DNA from: Akkermansiaceae bacterium
GTDB taxonomy: Bacteria; Verrucomicrobiota; Verrucomicrobiia; Verrucomicrobiales; Akkermansiaceae
DNA: 64,000 nt
Reading direction: 5' to 3'
Assembly (NCBI GenBank): GCA_903934285.1
Contig: CAIZNN010000212.1
Coordinates: forward strand, 62,001-126,000
Shown piece by piece: positions 8,000 to 18,925 of this stretch (the first letter of the stretch is position 1; every line of letters begins with the position of its first letter). The notes under the pieces were generated by a model. The model made no database searches. It saw nothing but the letters and a program-made list of their open reading frames with translations, and was not told where the DNA came from. The position numbers were made by a program, and so were the translations under genes.

Positions 8000-9127
8000 A
8001 TGTTTCATCGCCGCTTGCTTGCAATTTTGGTCGGGCTTTTTTCGACGCTGGCCCTAGCAGCCGATGATCATCCGCTCGAATCGCCGCAAATCGTGAATTA
8101 CCGCCGGGTGATCTTCCGGCTTAAAGCGCCAAAGGCAAAAACCGTCATGCTGAAGGGTATTCGCCGCACGCAGGAGGAAATGACCCGCAGGCGGGGCGGT
8201 GTCTGGTCGGTCACGATCGACCATCTGGATCCGGGCATCTACGAATACTGCTTCATCGTCGATGGGCAACCGATGATCGACCCGTCCAATCCTGAAGTGA
8301 GATCCGGGACGAATCCCGACCGGAGTTTGCTCGAAATTTCCACGGATACTCCTTTGTTTTACCAGTGGAAAAACGTCCCGCATGGAACCGTCCACATGCA
8401 CAGTTACTTTTCCGATTCGCTCCAACGTCGGCGACGGTTGCGTGTTTACACGCCGCCCGGCTATGAACTGAACGCAAATCACCGCTATCCGGCACTCTAT
8501 CTGTTTCATGGCACCGGTGACACGGAAGCCACTTGGACGGATTTCGGCCGCGCCCATCTCATTCTCGACAACCTCATCGCAGCGGGCAAAGCCGTTCCCA
8601 TGTTGTTAGTCATGCCCGACGGACACGCCGACCTCGATGAGGAAGAGGGCGACCACAAGGCCAACTTTCTCAAATTCGAGGCGGACCTGCTCGGTTCGGT
8701 GCTGCCATTGGTGGATGCCACCTATCGGACCATCGCAACTTCCGAGGGCAGGGCCATCAACGGGCTCTCGCTGGGTGGCATGCAAGCCTTGGAAATCGGC
8801 ATCAATCACCCCGACCTCTTCGCCTACATCGGCGGCATGAGCGCCTATGTCCCCATGGCGGATGACCTCTTGGCGAAAGGGTTTGCAAACAAGCACTTCA
8901 ATGACGAGGTCAAGTTGTTATGGATCTCAATCGGCAAGGATGACTTCCTGTTCAAGGATGCCGAGGCATTCCATTCCCTCCTGAACAAACACGGCATCCA
9001 CTCACAATGGACGGTCACCAAGGGCGAGCACGAATGGACGGTTTGGCGCGGATACCTGCGGGACTTCGCACCTTTGCTGTTCCGCCAGGACAATGTGGAG
9101 AATCCGCCCGTAAAAACGCCTAATTGA
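8000..9127 (+). CDS. secreted esterase, enterochelin-esterase/feruloyl-esterase (Fes/XynZ) type
   Basis: 375 residues with a signal peptide (MFHRRLLAILVGLFSTLALA) cleaved before ADDHP. Residues ~30-115 form an E-set/CBM48-like domain, followed by an alpha/beta-hydrolase of esterase family D. The nucleophile serine is in NGLSLGGMQA; a late His is in KGEHEWTVW and an acid in SIGKDDFL. The ATG at 8000 is preferred to an in-frame TTG at 7988. Probably hydrolyses esters on polysaccharide side chains (family inference). No operon partner is evident. A decayed fragment of a related gene lies at 6032-6106. Confidence 0.85.
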   Translation: MFHRRLLAILVGLFSTLALAADDHPLESPQIVNYRRVIFRLKAPKAKTVMLKGIRRTQEEMTRRRGGVWSVTIDHLDPGIYEYCFIVDGQPMIDPSNPEVRSGTNPDRSLLEISTDTPLFYQWKNVPHGTVHMHSYFSDSLQRRRRLRVYTPPGYELNANHRYPALYLFHGTGDTEATWTDFGRAHLILDNLIAAGKAVPMLLVMPDGHADLDEEEGDHKANFLKFEADLLGSVLPLVDATYRTIATSEGRAINGLSLGGMQALEIGINHPDLFAYIGGMSAYVPMADDLLAKGFANKHFNDEVKLLWISIGKDDFLFKDAEAFHSLLNKHGIHSQWTVTKGEHEWTVWRGYLRDFAPLLFRQDNVENPPVKTPN

Positions 9128-9228
9128 CGCTCTCCTATGAGTCACAGGATGGCATTGAACAAATAATGCAAAGCACGGATCAGAGACCGGGAGAATGTGG
9201 GGGAGTAGCGTTGATTCCTTAACCCGCC

Positions 9229-10215
<987 letters not shown>

Positions 10216-10300
10216 AGGCGAATCTATTGTCTCGGAAACGGATGCACCGGGCGGGGCGCGGGGTCAATTGGAAAGTAGTCAGGTGAACGGGCTGAAGTAA

Positions 10301-11410
10301 TCAAAGGTTTTCAGCACCAGTGATTTCCGAGCAAGACTTGAAGAACGCCCGCTTGCGGTCGGAACTGATACCCCAATTCACCGGCGGCGACTGATACCCG
10401 GCCTCCGAACCCTCACCCTTCCGGCGATAGTCGAACCAACCCCACGACACGTGCTCGGCAACGGCGGCGGTGAAGTTGTTCGCGGGTTGCTCGAAGTTCT
10501 CGTGGTCGTCTTCATTGATCAAAACCGGCATCGGTTTGAAGGACGGCACAGCGCGAGTCTTCTGGATCAACTCCGTGATGGCTTGCGGTTTGACCGCACC
10601 GTTGCCGTGAATCAGCAGGAAGTCCGATGCCGCGACAATGTTAGACGTTGGCACAACACACCCGCCGAATGAAGTTCCCACGAGCAACGCGTGTCCATCG
10701 CCGGCTTTCGTGGCGCGCACCCGCTGGATGAGTTCGCCAACCCGATCCGGCCGCAGAATCGGCGGCTTGTAGCCGGGATTGGTCTCGTTGTTGATTTCCA
10801 CCAGCACATTGCGCCAGCCGCCTTGCAGCAACCACCGCGTGGCTTCGTCCGTCCCGCGAATGACCGCTGCGTCGTCTGCGAAACGAGGCGATTGTCCGAA
10901 ATAGAAATAGCCGACGATGACCGTCATTCCCTGCTCATCCGCCGCATCGAGCACACGCCGCATCCGCTCCGCAAACTCCGGACGCAGCCCGCCATCGGCA
11001 GTGAAGGCCCCGCTCTCCCATGGCTGTTTTGACGAATAGCCCTCCGGCGAGCCGCCTTGGAAATTCACCGTGAACGCGAGCAGTCCGTGTCGCTTCCACT
11101 CCGGCATGGCCGCGATGAATTCGCGCACGTTGCGCTCCGCATCCCACTTTCCGGTATCCGCGTAGGCCCAGCGCGTCGCCGCTTCGGAGTTGATGTCATC
11201 AAAGGTCGCCTGCACCATCCGCGAGTTGAGCAGCAACCCTTCAATGCGGTGACCCTTCCAGGAGCGGCCGGCATAGGTGGGTTGGCCGTTGATGTGAAAG
11301 TCCTCACCGACGATGCTGACACGGGTCTTTCCCGGCGTCGCGGCGGCGCTGATGGCGGGCAGAATCACGGCGAGCAGCAGTTGCAATGCGGAGGGTTTGA
11401 ATGATCTCAT
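10301..11410 (-). CDS. secreted TIM-barrel glycoside-hydrolase-like protein
   Basis: 369 residues with a signal peptide (LQLLLAVILPAISAAA). The rest reads like a GH5/GH-A clan barrel: WKGHRIEGLLLNSRMVQATFDD, a long aromatic-rich middle, the strand LVEINNETNPGYKPP (Asn-Glu-like acid/base region near residue 200) and VLINEDDHENF near 300 as a candidate nucleophile region. I cannot assign a CAZy family or substrate. A cellulase-superfamily fold is the best reading. Confidence 0.6.
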   Translation of the reverse strand: MRSFKPSALQLLLAVILPAISAAATPGKTRVSIVGEDFHINGQPTYAGRSWKGHRIEGLLLNSRMVQATFDDINSEAATRWAYADTGKWDAERNVREFIAAMPEWKRHGLLAFTVNFQGGSPEGYSSKQPWESGAFTADGGLRPEFAERMRRVLDAADEQGMTVIVGYFYFGQSPRFADDAAVIRGTDEATRWLLQGGWRNVLVEINNETNPGYKPPILRPDRVGELIQRVRATKAGDGHALLVGTSFGGCVVPTSNIVAASDFLLIHGNGAVKPQAITELIQKTRAVPSFKPMPVLINEDDHENFEQPANNFTAAVAEHVSWGWFDYRRKGEGSEAGYQSPPVNWGISSDRKRAFFKSCSEITGAENL

Positions 11411-11525
11411 GGCTGTAACAGCGATTTTGATAGGGGAGCTTCTTCAAACCGGGAAATTCGCCGCCATAGAGCTTGCCTGCTTCGAAGGCGTAATGTTGCG
11501 GGATCGCGGCGGCATTCCCGGGATC

Positions 11526-11927
11526 TCATGGCTTTGGTGCGACCTTGTCGATGGGCTTTCCAGCCTGCTGCCATGCAGCGATACCGCCTGCAAGATTGCG
11601 GACCTCGGTAAATCCGAGTTTGACGAGGGCGGCGGCGGCTTCCGCGCTGCGTCCTCCGCTGAGGCAGTACACCAGCACAGGTTTGCGCGGATCGAGTTCC
11701 TTCGCCGCACGGACGGTGAAATCCTTGTCGGTCCAGGGGATCAGGATGGCCTTGGCCAGATGGCCCCCGGCGAATTCCTCCTTGGTGCGCACGTCCAAGA
11801 CCTGCGCCTTCGGTGTGGCAGCCAACCACGTGTCTGCCTGTGCTGGAGACACGGTGGCGGGCTCCGCCGCTGAGACCATCACGATACCCGCGATGCACAT
11901 GGAAAATACCGCTGCAAGTTGCTTCAT
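11526..11927 (-). CDS. secreted rhodanese-like protein
   Basis: 133 residues with a signal peptide (MKQLAAVFSMCIAGIVMVSA), then one rhodanese domain. The CH2A-like VLDVRTKEEFAGGHL and the active loop VYCLSGGRS, with the catalytic Cys at residue 88, are present. Predicted periplasmic. The start at 11927 gives the signal peptide; the frame extends upstream to 11984 without adding features. A third rhodanese domain in this window, separate from the cluster at 2.7-4.8 kb. Confidence 0.88.
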   Translation of the reverse strand: MKQLAAVFSMCIAGIVMVSAAEPATVSPAQADTWLAATPKAQVLDVRTKEEFAGGHLAKAILIPWTDKDFTVRAAKELDPRKPVLVYCLSGGRSAEAAAALVKLGFTEVRNLAGGIAAWQQAGKPIDKVAPKP

Positions 11928-12233
11928 GCCCGGAGCATGGATTGTAAACGTCCCGGCATCAAGTATTCCCGCACGATGTTGCACGGGCTGCCTGCGGCTC
12001 AGGTCCGATTTTCGTCGGCATCGACCAAATCGACGAAGCTCTTCACGTCATCGTAATCTCAGGCTAGGGTGATTGCTGGAAATCGCATTACCGAGTGAAA
12101 GCCGTGGTAAGGACCGGTAGCCGGACCGGATGGTAGGGGGTGATCATGAGATTCAGTGAATTCGATCAAACCCACGGATTTTCCTTGGGGCGGCGCCAGG
12201 GCTGACTAGGATGATGCCTGAAGACTTGACGCC
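11928..12233. other. intergenic region
   Basis: About 300 bp between divergent rhodanese and DUF302 units. It holds one copy of a 14-mer, GTCGGCATCGACCA (12016-12029), which recurs at 13115 and 35595, inside a short frame reading VGIDQIDEALHVIVISG to a stop at 12064. That frame may be the tail of a lost gene. No promoter motif like P1-P6 is present. Confidence 0.35.
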
Positions 12234-12338
12234 ATGCCAACGATCCGACTTCCAGATTCTCCTTTGCAACCTCCCGGCAGGGCGCTGCTGGTTGCCGCCA
12301 GTCTTGTCATCCCCTGCGCCGCTAAAGTGAACTTTTAA
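12234..12338 (+). CDS. small ORF (34 aa) preceding the DUF302 gene
   Basis: Open frame MPTIRLPDSPLQPP then GRALLVAASLVIPCAAKVNF, ending 17 nt before the DUF302 start. It resembles the first part of a secreted protein (hydrophobic core ALLVAASLVIP) cut short, so it could be a gene remnant or a short leader peptide. No family match is recognised. Confidence 0.3.
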   Translation: MPTIRLPDSPLQPPGRALLVAASLVIPCAAKVNF

Positions 12339-12355
12339 CTGAGAACCGAAATTCC

Positions 12356-12736
12356 ATGTTGTTCAAATTGCTTACCGACAAATCCGTTAGTGAAGCTGCG
12401 GATGCCTTGCATGCCGCCGTCCAAGCCAATCACTTTGGCGTCATGCAGGTTCACAACCTCAAAGAGACCATGGCGAAGAAAGGCGTGGAGTTCTCCCGCG
12501 AATGTCTCATCTTCGAGGTGTGTCAACCTCAACAAGCGAAGAAGGTGCTCGATGAAGACATGAGTGTCTCCACCGCGCTGCCATGCCGAATCTCCATTTA
12601 CGAAGAGGGCGGTAAAACCATTCTAGCTACACTGAAGCCAACCACACTTCTGGCGATGTTCAACATGCCCCAATTGAAAGGGGTGGCGCAGGAAGTTGAG
12701 GACACGCTTGTCAAAATCATGAAGGAGACGGTGTGA
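12356..12736 (+). CDS. DUF302 domain protein
   Basis: 126 residues with the DUF302 pattern: SEAADALHAAVQANHFGVMQVHNLKETMAKKG, FEVCQPQQAKKVL, and the closing region ALPCRISIYEEGGKTILATLKPT. Cytosolic, of unknown function. DUF302 proteins often accompany sulfur-oxidation and rhodanese genes, and here a secreted rhodanese is divergent from it. The DUF6132 gene follows after 61 nt on the same strand. Confidence 0.88.
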   Translation: MLFKLLTDKSVSEAADALHAAVQANHFGVMQVHNLKETMAKKGVEFSRECLIFEVCQPQQAKKVLDEDMSVSTALPCRISIYEEGGKTILATLKPTTLLAMFNMPQLKGVAQEVEDTLVKIMKETV

Positions 12737-12797
12737 GCTGATTGGCAGTAATTCAGTGATGATGATAGCCGATGAGCAAGATAGCACCAATCACACG

Positions 12798-12959
12798 ATG
12801 AAAATACGAACCATAATCTTCTTAGTTGCTGGTGCCGTGATCGGTTATGCGGGATACTATTTTGTCGGGTGTTCCACAGGCGCCTGCCCCCTCACGGCCA
12901 ATCCATGGATCAGCACCCTGATCGGCATCGTTTTTGGCGGGGTGGTATCGCGGATTTGA
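12798..12959 (+). CDS. DUF6132-like small membrane protein (second copy)
   Basis: 53 residues, MKIRTIIFLVAGAVIGYAGY then YFVGCSTGACPLTANP and a second hydrophobic segment. Paralogue of 626-793, sharing the two cysteines and CPLT.NP motif. The start at 12798 is chosen because it aligns with the paralogue; the frame is open from 12756. Probably cotranscribed with the DUF302 gene. Confidence 0.75.
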   Translation: MKIRTIIFLVAGAVIGYAGYYFVGCSTGACPLTANPWISTLIGIVFGGVVSRI

Positions 12960-13005
12960 CTCGCTACGTTCGTTCTATTGGCGGACAGGGTCGGTATCGC
13001 GCCCA

Positions 13006-14406
13006 TTATTTCCCGCTCCAACCACCGCCGATGGCTTTGGCCAGCGCGGCGAGAGTGATACGTTGTTGGGCGTCCACCTGGTCGAGGACGAGTTGGACCC
13101 GCAGCACGGTTCGGTCGGCATCGACCACTTCGAGATAACTGCTCAGGCCCTTGTCATAGCGTTCCTGCGAAAGGTGCTGGGTTTCCCTGGAGCTGGAGAG
13201 GGCATGGTCAAGCGCGATGCGCGAGGTGGCCAGACCTTTGAGATCGACCAGTGCGTCCTCCACTTCGCGCAGGGCGACGAGCAGGGTATTGCGGTAGTTG
13301 GCAAGGGCTTCGTCCCTGCGACTGATCGACGCCTGATAGTTCGCCTTGTTCGTTCCACCATCGAAAATCGGCGCGGCCACGCCAGCACCCAGGGCCAGCA
13401 CCCGGTTTTCCCAATTGAGGAAACTTTTCACGTCGATGGATTCGAAGCCCGCGCCCGTGCTGAGGCTGAAGTTTGGATAGAACGCGGCCTCCGCCACCCC
13501 GATGCGGGCATTGGCGGCGCGGAGGTTTTGTTCCGCGGCTCTAACATCCGGACGGCGGTTGAGAACCTCGGCGGGCAGTCCGGCGCGGATGACAGGCAGT
13601 ACGCCGGTCAAGGCGCGGTTGGAGACCGAGAAATTCGAGGGTTGGGTGCCGCACAGCACGGCCAGCGCGTGTTCCGCCGCGCCGCGTTGGCGCTCGACAG
13701 CGGCCAGGTCATTGCGGGCGAGTTCCAATTCGGTGCGGGCTTGGCTGGACGACAGTCCGTCGATTATGCCGGCGTCGGTTTTGCTTTGCTGGAGATTCAG
13801 GGTGTTTTGGCGGCTCTGGATAGTCTCCGTGAGCACGATTTGCTGGCTATCGAGGCCGCGCAGCAGAAAATACTGGCGGGCGACTTCGGTGGCCACCCCG
13901 AGACGCTGGGAATCCAGCAACGCTTCGCTAGCGGCGGCTTGAGCGCTGGACGCTTCGATCAGGCGCTTGTTGCGACCCCAGAGGTCGGGATCGTACGCGA
14001 GATCGAAGGTGCCGCGGTAGCGTTGGCTTTCAAGATCGATGGCAAATCCCGGTGGCATGTTGCGGGTGGCGGTCCCTTCGGAGACGCGTGAAATGCCCGC
14101 CGAGCCATTCAGGTTGAGGGTGGGAAACATTCTCGCTCGGTCCACGCCAACGAGAGCGCGGGCGGTTTCCACTCGTGCCTTGGCGGCTGCCAGGTCGTTG
14201 TTAGCTGACAAGGCGCGATCAACTAGGCGCGTCAGTTCGGGGTCGTTGAAGAGCCTCCACCATGTGTCGGGCAGGCGCGTCCCGGACGTGGCGCGAGTTT
14301 CCTTCCAATGGGTGCCGCCGCTGGCATCAGGCAGTTTGAAATCCGGTCCAAGCATGCACGATCCGAGGACCATGGCGGTGGGTAGAATCAATAGGCGAGG
14401 TATCAT
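13006..14406 (-). CDS. TolC-family outer-membrane efflux lipoprotein (NodT type)
   Basis: 466 residues. The ATG at 14406 gives a lipoprotein signal (LILPTAMVLGSC, lipobox Cys at 17). Two OEP repeats follow, with long coiled-coil helices (LSANNDLAAAKARVETAR; REVEDALVDLKGLATSRIAL) and the typical GLPAEVLNRRPDVRAAEQNL. Forms the outer-membrane channel for the RND pump encoded immediately upstream. A TTG start at 14427 is possible but less likely. It may also serve the ABC exporter of the same locus (inference). Confidence 0.93.
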   Translation of the reverse strand: MIPRLLILPTAMVLGSCMLGPDFKLPDASGGTHWKETRATSGTRLPDTWWRLFNDPELTRLVDRALSANNDLAAAKARVETARALVGVDRARMFPTLNLNGSAGISRVSEGTATRNMPPGFAIDLESQRYRGTFDLAYDPDLWGRNKRLIEASSAQAAASEALLDSQRLGVATEVARQYFLLRGLDSQQIVLTETIQSRQNTLNLQQSKTDAGIIDGLSSSQARTELELARNDLAAVERQRGAAEHALAVLCGTQPSNFSVSNRALTGVLPVIRAGLPAEVLNRRPDVRAAEQNLRAANARIGVAEAAFYPNFSLSTGAGFESIDVKSFLNWENRVLALGAGVAAPIFDGGTNKANYQASISRRDEALANYRNTLLVALREVEDALVDLKGLATSRIALDHALSSSRETQHLSQERYDKGLSSYLEVVDADRTVLRVQLVLDQVDAQQRITLAALAKAIGGGWSGK

Positions 14407-14535
14407 GGTGTTGATAAAATGAAACAATTGGATGGTGGGACAATTCCGCCCTGGGACTACCGTCTGTCCATCGACATGGACTGCTCTAGCAAGCGTGACA
14501 CGGACTAAAGGCGGGATTTTACATACCCGCTGGAA

Positions 14536-17500
14536 TCAAGGTTCGGAGTTTTCGCCACTCCTTAACTCACGGCGGTGATTGAAGGCATAGTAGAGGATAG
14601 GCACCGCCATGCGGCTGATGAGCAGGCTGGCGACTTCACCGGCCATCAGGGCGATGGCGAGGCCTTGGAAGATCGGATCGGCCAGAATCACCGCGGCACC
14701 GACGATGACCGCCATCGCGGTGAGGAGCATCGGGCGGAACCGCACGGCACCGGCGTCGATGACCGCTTCGCTCAGGGCCATGCCCTCGCGCAGGCGCAGT
14801 TCGATGAAGTCCACCAGAATAATGGAGTTTCTGACCACGATACCGCCGCCGGCCATGAAGCCGATCATGCTGGTGGCGCTGAAGAATGCACCCATCAGTC
14901 CGTGGGAGGGCAGGATACCGATGAGCGAGAACGGGATGGCAATCATGACGATGGCCGGAGTGATGAAACTGCGGAACCAGCCGACCATAAGCACGTAAAT
15001 CAAAATCAAACAGGCGGCAAAGGCACTGCCGAGATCCCGGAATACCTCGATGGTGATATGCCACTCACCATCCCATTTCATGGATGGTTCGGCGTCGGAA
15101 AATGGCATGCTGGCATTGTGAATCTTCAACTCCGCGCCACTGCCGCCGAACTCCCGGGTGTCGAGGGCTTTCAAGGCCTTGTTCATGCCAAGGATCGCGT
15201 AAACCGGACTTTCCACGATGCCGGCGACATCGCCGATGACATAAGTCACCGGCATCAGATTCTTGTGATAGAGGCTCTTTTCCACAATGCCGTGCTCAAT
15301 CTTCACGAGTTCGCGCAACGGCACCAGCGGCGCGGCGGAGCCACCCGGTTCGGGCAGGGCATTGGCATCACCCGAACGCACGCGCAGGGCTAACAACTCG
15401 TCGGTCGTGGTCTTGGACGAGCGTGGGATTTCAAGCCGGATGCCGACATCTTCCTTTTCGGCGGGTTGATGAAGGAGATCGACGGTCTCTCCATCCACAG
15501 CGATCTGGAGGGTCTGGGAAATGGTGGCGGCGCTGATGCCGTGGAGCGCTGCCTTTTCCTTGTCGATGACAAAGCGGTCCTTTTGTTGATCCGCCTCATG
15601 ATACCAATCGACATCCACCACCCCAGGGGTTTGCTTGAAAATGGTTTTAACTTTGTCCGCCAGCTTGAGTCGGGACTCCTCGTTAGGTCCGTAGATTTCT
15701 GCGACGAGGGTTTGGAGGACCGGCGGGCCAGGTGGCACTTCGGCAATCGCCACCCGCGCCTGGTATCGCTCGGCAATGGCGGCGATCCGCGGACGGATTC
15801 GTTTGGCGATGTCGTGGCTTTGGGCAGAACGGTCGTGTTTGGAAACCAGGTTGACCTGAATGTCTGCGATATTGGCCCCGCGCCGCATGAAATAGTGACG
15901 CACCAGTCCGCTGAAATTGAAGGGCGAGGCCACGCCAGCATAAATCTGCCAGTTGGTGACTTCCGGTTCGTCGCGGATGGAGGCCCCCATCTCGCGGGCG
16001 ACGGCGGCTGTTTGTTCGAGCGACGCGCCCTCCGGCATGTTGAGGATGATCTGGAACTCACTCTTGTTGTCAAACGGCAGCATTTTCACTTTCACCCAGC
16101 CGAGGCCGACGGTGGCGAACGATGCTAACAGCAACAGGGTAATCCCTGATAGAAACGTCCACCGCCAGCCCGCATGGTGAATCAACGGAGCCATCACGCG
16201 GCGATAGAGCCGGGTGAAGGCATCCTCTTCATGGTCCGATGCGTGGCTAACGGTTGCAGGTGCCGCCTCCGCGCTTTGATCGGCAGGGGGGCGGTATTTT
16301 TTGCCCCATTTGAGGATGCGGATCGACGCCCAGGGGGTGACGATGAAGGCAATGAGCAGCGACCAGAACATCGCGGCACTCGCGCCGATGGGAATCGGCC
16401 GCATATAGGGACCCATCAGGCCGCCGACAAAGGCCATCGGCAACACTGCGGCAATCACCGCGAAGGTCGCCAGGATGGTGGGATTGCCCACCTCGTTGAC
16501 CGCTTCCACCGCGATGGCCGACCAATTCCGTCCTTGGTTGCCCGGCAGATGGAAATGGCGGACGATGTTTTCCACCACGACGATGGCGTCATCAACGAGG
16601 ATGCCGATGCTGAAAATCAGCGCAAAGAGCGTGATGCGGTTGAGGGTGAAACCATACAAATAGAACACCAGCAAGGTGAGCGCAAGCGTGGCGGGAATGG
16701 CCACCGCCACGATGCCCGATTCGCGCCATCCTAGGGTGAGCCAAATGAGCAGCGTGACGCTGAAGATGGCAATGCCCATGTGGAATAACAATTCGTTGGA
16801 TTTCTCCGCCGCGGTTTCGCCATAGTTGCGGGTCACGTCCACCGTCACGTCGGCGGGAATGAGCTTCCCTTTGAGCAGGTCCACCTTGCGCAGCACCTCG
16901 TCGGCGACGGCAATGGCATTGGCACCGGGGCGTTTGGCGATACTGAGGGTGACGGCCGGTTCCTCAATATGATTTCCCGCACCGAATAACACATATTGGC
17001 TGGTTTCCTCGCTGCCATCCTGGATGTCCGCCACTTCCCGCAGATAGACCGGCTTCCCGCTGAACACACCGATGACCACATTGCCGACATCTTCCGCTGT
17101 TTTCAGAAACGCGCCGGTTTCCACCAGCACTTCACGGTTGGCGGTGGTGATGCCACCGGCGCGGTACTGGCGGTTCGATTGTTGCAGCATCGGCACGATC
17201 CCTGCCGGACTGAGGCTGCGGGACGCCAGGCGGGCCGGATCAAGAATCACGCGCACCGCCTTGCGGGCACCACCGATGAGTGTGGTCTCGGCGACTAACG
17301 GAACTTGTTTGATCGATTCCTCAACTTGCGCCGCGAGCCGCCGCAACATGAGGTGATCGTAGCGGTTACTGTGAAAGGTGAGTCCCAGAATCGGCACATC
17401 GTCGATGCTCTTGGGCTTGATCAGCGGCGGGGCAACTCCGGGCGGGATGATGTCGAAATTTGAACGGAGCTTTTCGGTGAGTTTGACCAAGCTGCCCTGC

Positions 17501-17841
17501 GGGTCCTCCCCTACCTTGAAGCGCACGATGATCAGGCTCTCGCTGTCGCGGGAGGTCGAATAGATGTATTCGACCCCGGGCAATTCCCATAATAATTTCT
17601 CCATCGGCCGGGTGGCCCGTTCCTCGACTTCCTTGGAACTGGATCCGGGCATGGCGACCATCACATCGACCATCGGCACCTTGATTTGGGGTTCCTCCTC
17701 ACGCGGCAGCAGCACGATGGCGGCCCCGCCTAACAAAACTGCGGCGATGATGATGAGCGGCGTAAGCTTGGAGTCGATGAATGCGGCCGCGATGCGGCCC
17801 GCGATTCCCAGGGAAAGCGTTTTGGATGGGGAATCGCTCAT
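14536..17841 (-). CDS. RND-family efflux permease (AcrB/MexB superfamily, HAE-like)
   Basis: 1101 residues with the RND layout: TM1 near 34-50, a large periplasmic loop, TM2-6 around 340-530, a second loop, and TM8-12 to the end. Characteristic segments are [32 protein letters not shown] (TM4 region) and [19 protein letters not shown] near the C-terminus. The proton-relay Asp pair lies in [13 protein letters not shown]. It lacks the Met triad signature I would want before calling a Cus pump. The adaptor stop overlaps this ATG by 4 nt; TolC follows after about 130 nt. Confidence 0.93.
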   Translation of the reverse strand: MSDSPSKTLSLGIAGRIAAAFIDSKLTPLIIIAAVLLGGAAIVLLPREEEPQIKVPMVDVMVAMPGSSSKEVEERATRPMEKLLWELPGVEYIYSTSRDSESLIIVRFKVGEDPQGSLVKLTEKLRSNFDIIPPGVAPPLIKPKSIDDVPILGLTFHSNRYDHLMLRRLAAQVEESIKQVPLVAETTLIGGARKAVRVILDPARLASRSLSPAGIVPMLQQSNRQYRAGGITTANREVLVETGAFLKTAEDVGNVVIGVFSGKPVYLREVADIQDGSEETSQYVLFGAGNHIEEPAVTLSIAKRPGANAIAVADEVLRKVDLLKGKLIPADVTVDVTRNYGETAAEKSNELLFHMGIAIFSVTLLIWLTLGWRESGIVAVAIPATLALTLLVFYLYGFTLNRITLFALIFSIGILVDDAIVVVENIVRHFHLPGNQGRNWSAIAVEAVNEVGNPTILATFAVIAAVLPMAFVGGLMGPYMRPIPIGASAAMFWSLLIAFIVTPWASIRILKWGKKYRPPADQSAEAAPATVSHASDHEEDAFTRLYRRVMAPLIHHAGWRWTFLSGITLLLLASFATVGLGWVKVKMLPFDNKSEFQIILNMPEGASLEQTAAVAREMGASIRDEPEVTNWQIYAGVASPFNFSGLVRHYFMRRGANIADIQVNLVSKHDRSAQSHDIAKRIRPRIAAIAERYQARVAIAEVPPGPPVLQTLVAEIYGPNEESRLKLADKVKTIFKQTPGVVDVDWYHEADQQKDRFVIDKEKAALHGISAATISQTLQIAVDGETVDLLHQPAEKEDVGIRLEIPRSSKTTTDELLALRVRSGDANALPEPGGSAAPLVPLRELVKIEHGIVEKSLYHKNLMPVTYVIGDVAGIVESPVYAILGMNKALKALDTREFGGSGAELKIHNASMPFSDAEPSMKWDGEWHITIEVFRDLGSAFAACLILIYVLMVGWFRSFITPAIVMIAIPFSLIGILPSHGLMGAFFSATSMIGFMAGGGIVVRNSIILVDFIELRLREGMALSEAVIDAGAVRFRPMLLTAMAVIVGAAVILADPIFQGLAIALMAGEVASLLISRMAVPILYYAFNHRRELRSGENSEP

Positions 17842-18857
17842 GGCTTGGAAGTCACGGGTTGGCCATCGGTGATCTGTGAGGCATCGCTGGTCACGACCGG
17901 GTCGCCGGGTTCGAGGCCGGATAGAATCTCGGTCTTGTCACCCAACAGTTTGCCTGTTTTGACGAGGCGGAGCATGGCATGGCCTTGTCTAACTACAAAG
18001 ACCGCCTCAATCTGGCCGCGTTTGAGCACCGACTGACGCGGCACTAACAGCAGTTTGACCTCAGCCACCGGCACGGCCACACGGCCGAATTGCCCGGGGC
18101 GCAGGCCGGCGTCATTCGGCAGATCGAGTTTCACCAGAAACGTGCGGCTGACGGCATCGGCCACAGGGGAGATCTCCGAGACGGTGGCTTGGAGGGGTTT
18201 GGGCAATGACGGAATCGTGACCGGGAGGGTCGCACCCGACTTGACGTCGCCTAGCAGGCTTTCCGGTAGATCGGTTTCAAAGCGGAGATTGGCAGGGGCT
18301 TCCATTTCCATCAGCGGCTTGCCGGGCATGGCGAGATCGCCGACATCGGCGAGTTTGCGGGTGATGACGCCATCAAAAGGCGCGGTGACCTTGGCGTAAC
18401 CCAACATGGTTTCGGCTTCGTTGAGACCCGCAGTGGTCACCTTGACTCGGGCGGCGGCGTTGTCGAGTTCCTGTTGGCTGGTAGCTTTGCTGGCGATGAG
18501 GCCTTCCTGGCGGCCCAAATCGCGTTTTGCCTGATCCAACATCGCCTTGGCTTGCTCAAGCTTGGCGCGGATTTCCTGCACATCCAACTCGGCGAGCAGA
18601 TCGCCGGATTTCACGAGTTGGCCCGGGGCGACCAGGTATTGGAGGACACGTCCGCTGACTTTGGCCTCGATCACGGCGCGGAGTTTCGACCGCACCGTGC
18701 CAACCACATCCTCCGTGGCCTGATGCACTTCAAGGGTGGCGGGTGTTAGCTGTACCGCTATTGCCGGTGCGGTTTCCTTGGACCGTGCGGATTCATCGTT
18801 TTTGTGACAGGAGGAAGCCAGCAATACTGCTAGCCATAAGCCGGGGACTGATTTCAT
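17838..18857 (-). CDS. RND efflux periplasmic adaptor (membrane-fusion lipoprotein)
   Basis: 339 residues from the ATG at 18857 (a GTG at 18881 is also in frame). The N-terminus [19 protein letters not shown] resembles a lipoprotein signal. Lipoyl halves ([25 protein letters not shown] and [20 protein letters not shown]) flank a helical hairpin of residues ~95-160. Connects the RND pump with TolC. First gene of the RND unit, with promoter-like element P4 17 nt upstream. The ABC ATPase gene ends 68 nt further upstream. Confidence 0.92.
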   Translation of the reverse strand: MKSVPGLWLAVLLASSCHKNDESARSKETAPAIAVQLTPATLEVHQATEDVVGTVRSKLRAVIEAKVSGRVLQYLVAPGQLVKSGDLLAELDVQEIRAKLEQAKAMLDQAKRDLGRQEGLIASKATSQQELDNAAARVKVTTAGLNEAETMLGYAKVTAPFDGVITRKLADVGDLAMPGKPLMEMEAPANLRFETDLPESLLGDVKSGATLPVTIPSLPKPLQATVSEISPVADAVSRTFLVKLDLPNDAGLRPGQFGRVAVPVAEVKLLLVPRQSVLKRGQIEAVFVVRQGHAMLRLVKTGKLLGDKTEILSGLEPGDPVVTSDASQITDGQPVTSKP

Positions 18858-18873
18858 CGTTTCTAAGGAGTAG

Positions 18874-18903
18874 TGAGCCACGAGAGTCCGAAAAGTTACA
18901 AAT
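18874..18903 (-). promoter_or_regulatory. ECF-type promoter P4 (RND efflux unit)
   Basis: Minus-strand TGTAAC (18900-18895), 15 nt, GGCTCA (18879-18874), 17 nt before the adaptor ATG. The match to P1 extends outside the two boxes (GATTTGTAACTTT and CGTGGCTCA), although P1 is 17 kb away. This links the RND pump to the sigma-factor cluster at 1-6 kb. Confidence 0.72.
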
Positions 18904-18925
18904 CGCAGATCATTTTTGTGGGTTG

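Noticed and set aside
14536-17841. Naming the RND pump a CusA-type copper/silver exporter
   Set aside because: A CusS/CusR-like pair is in the window, but it is 10 kb away and the pump lacks a methionine-triad signature I could recognise; its general motifs fit HAE-like pumps better.
18857-18881. GTG at 18881 as start of the RND adaptor
   Set aside because: It would place the start inside the P4 -10-like element (GGCTCA 18879-18874) and lengthen the signal peptide awkwardly; ATG 18857 is preferred.
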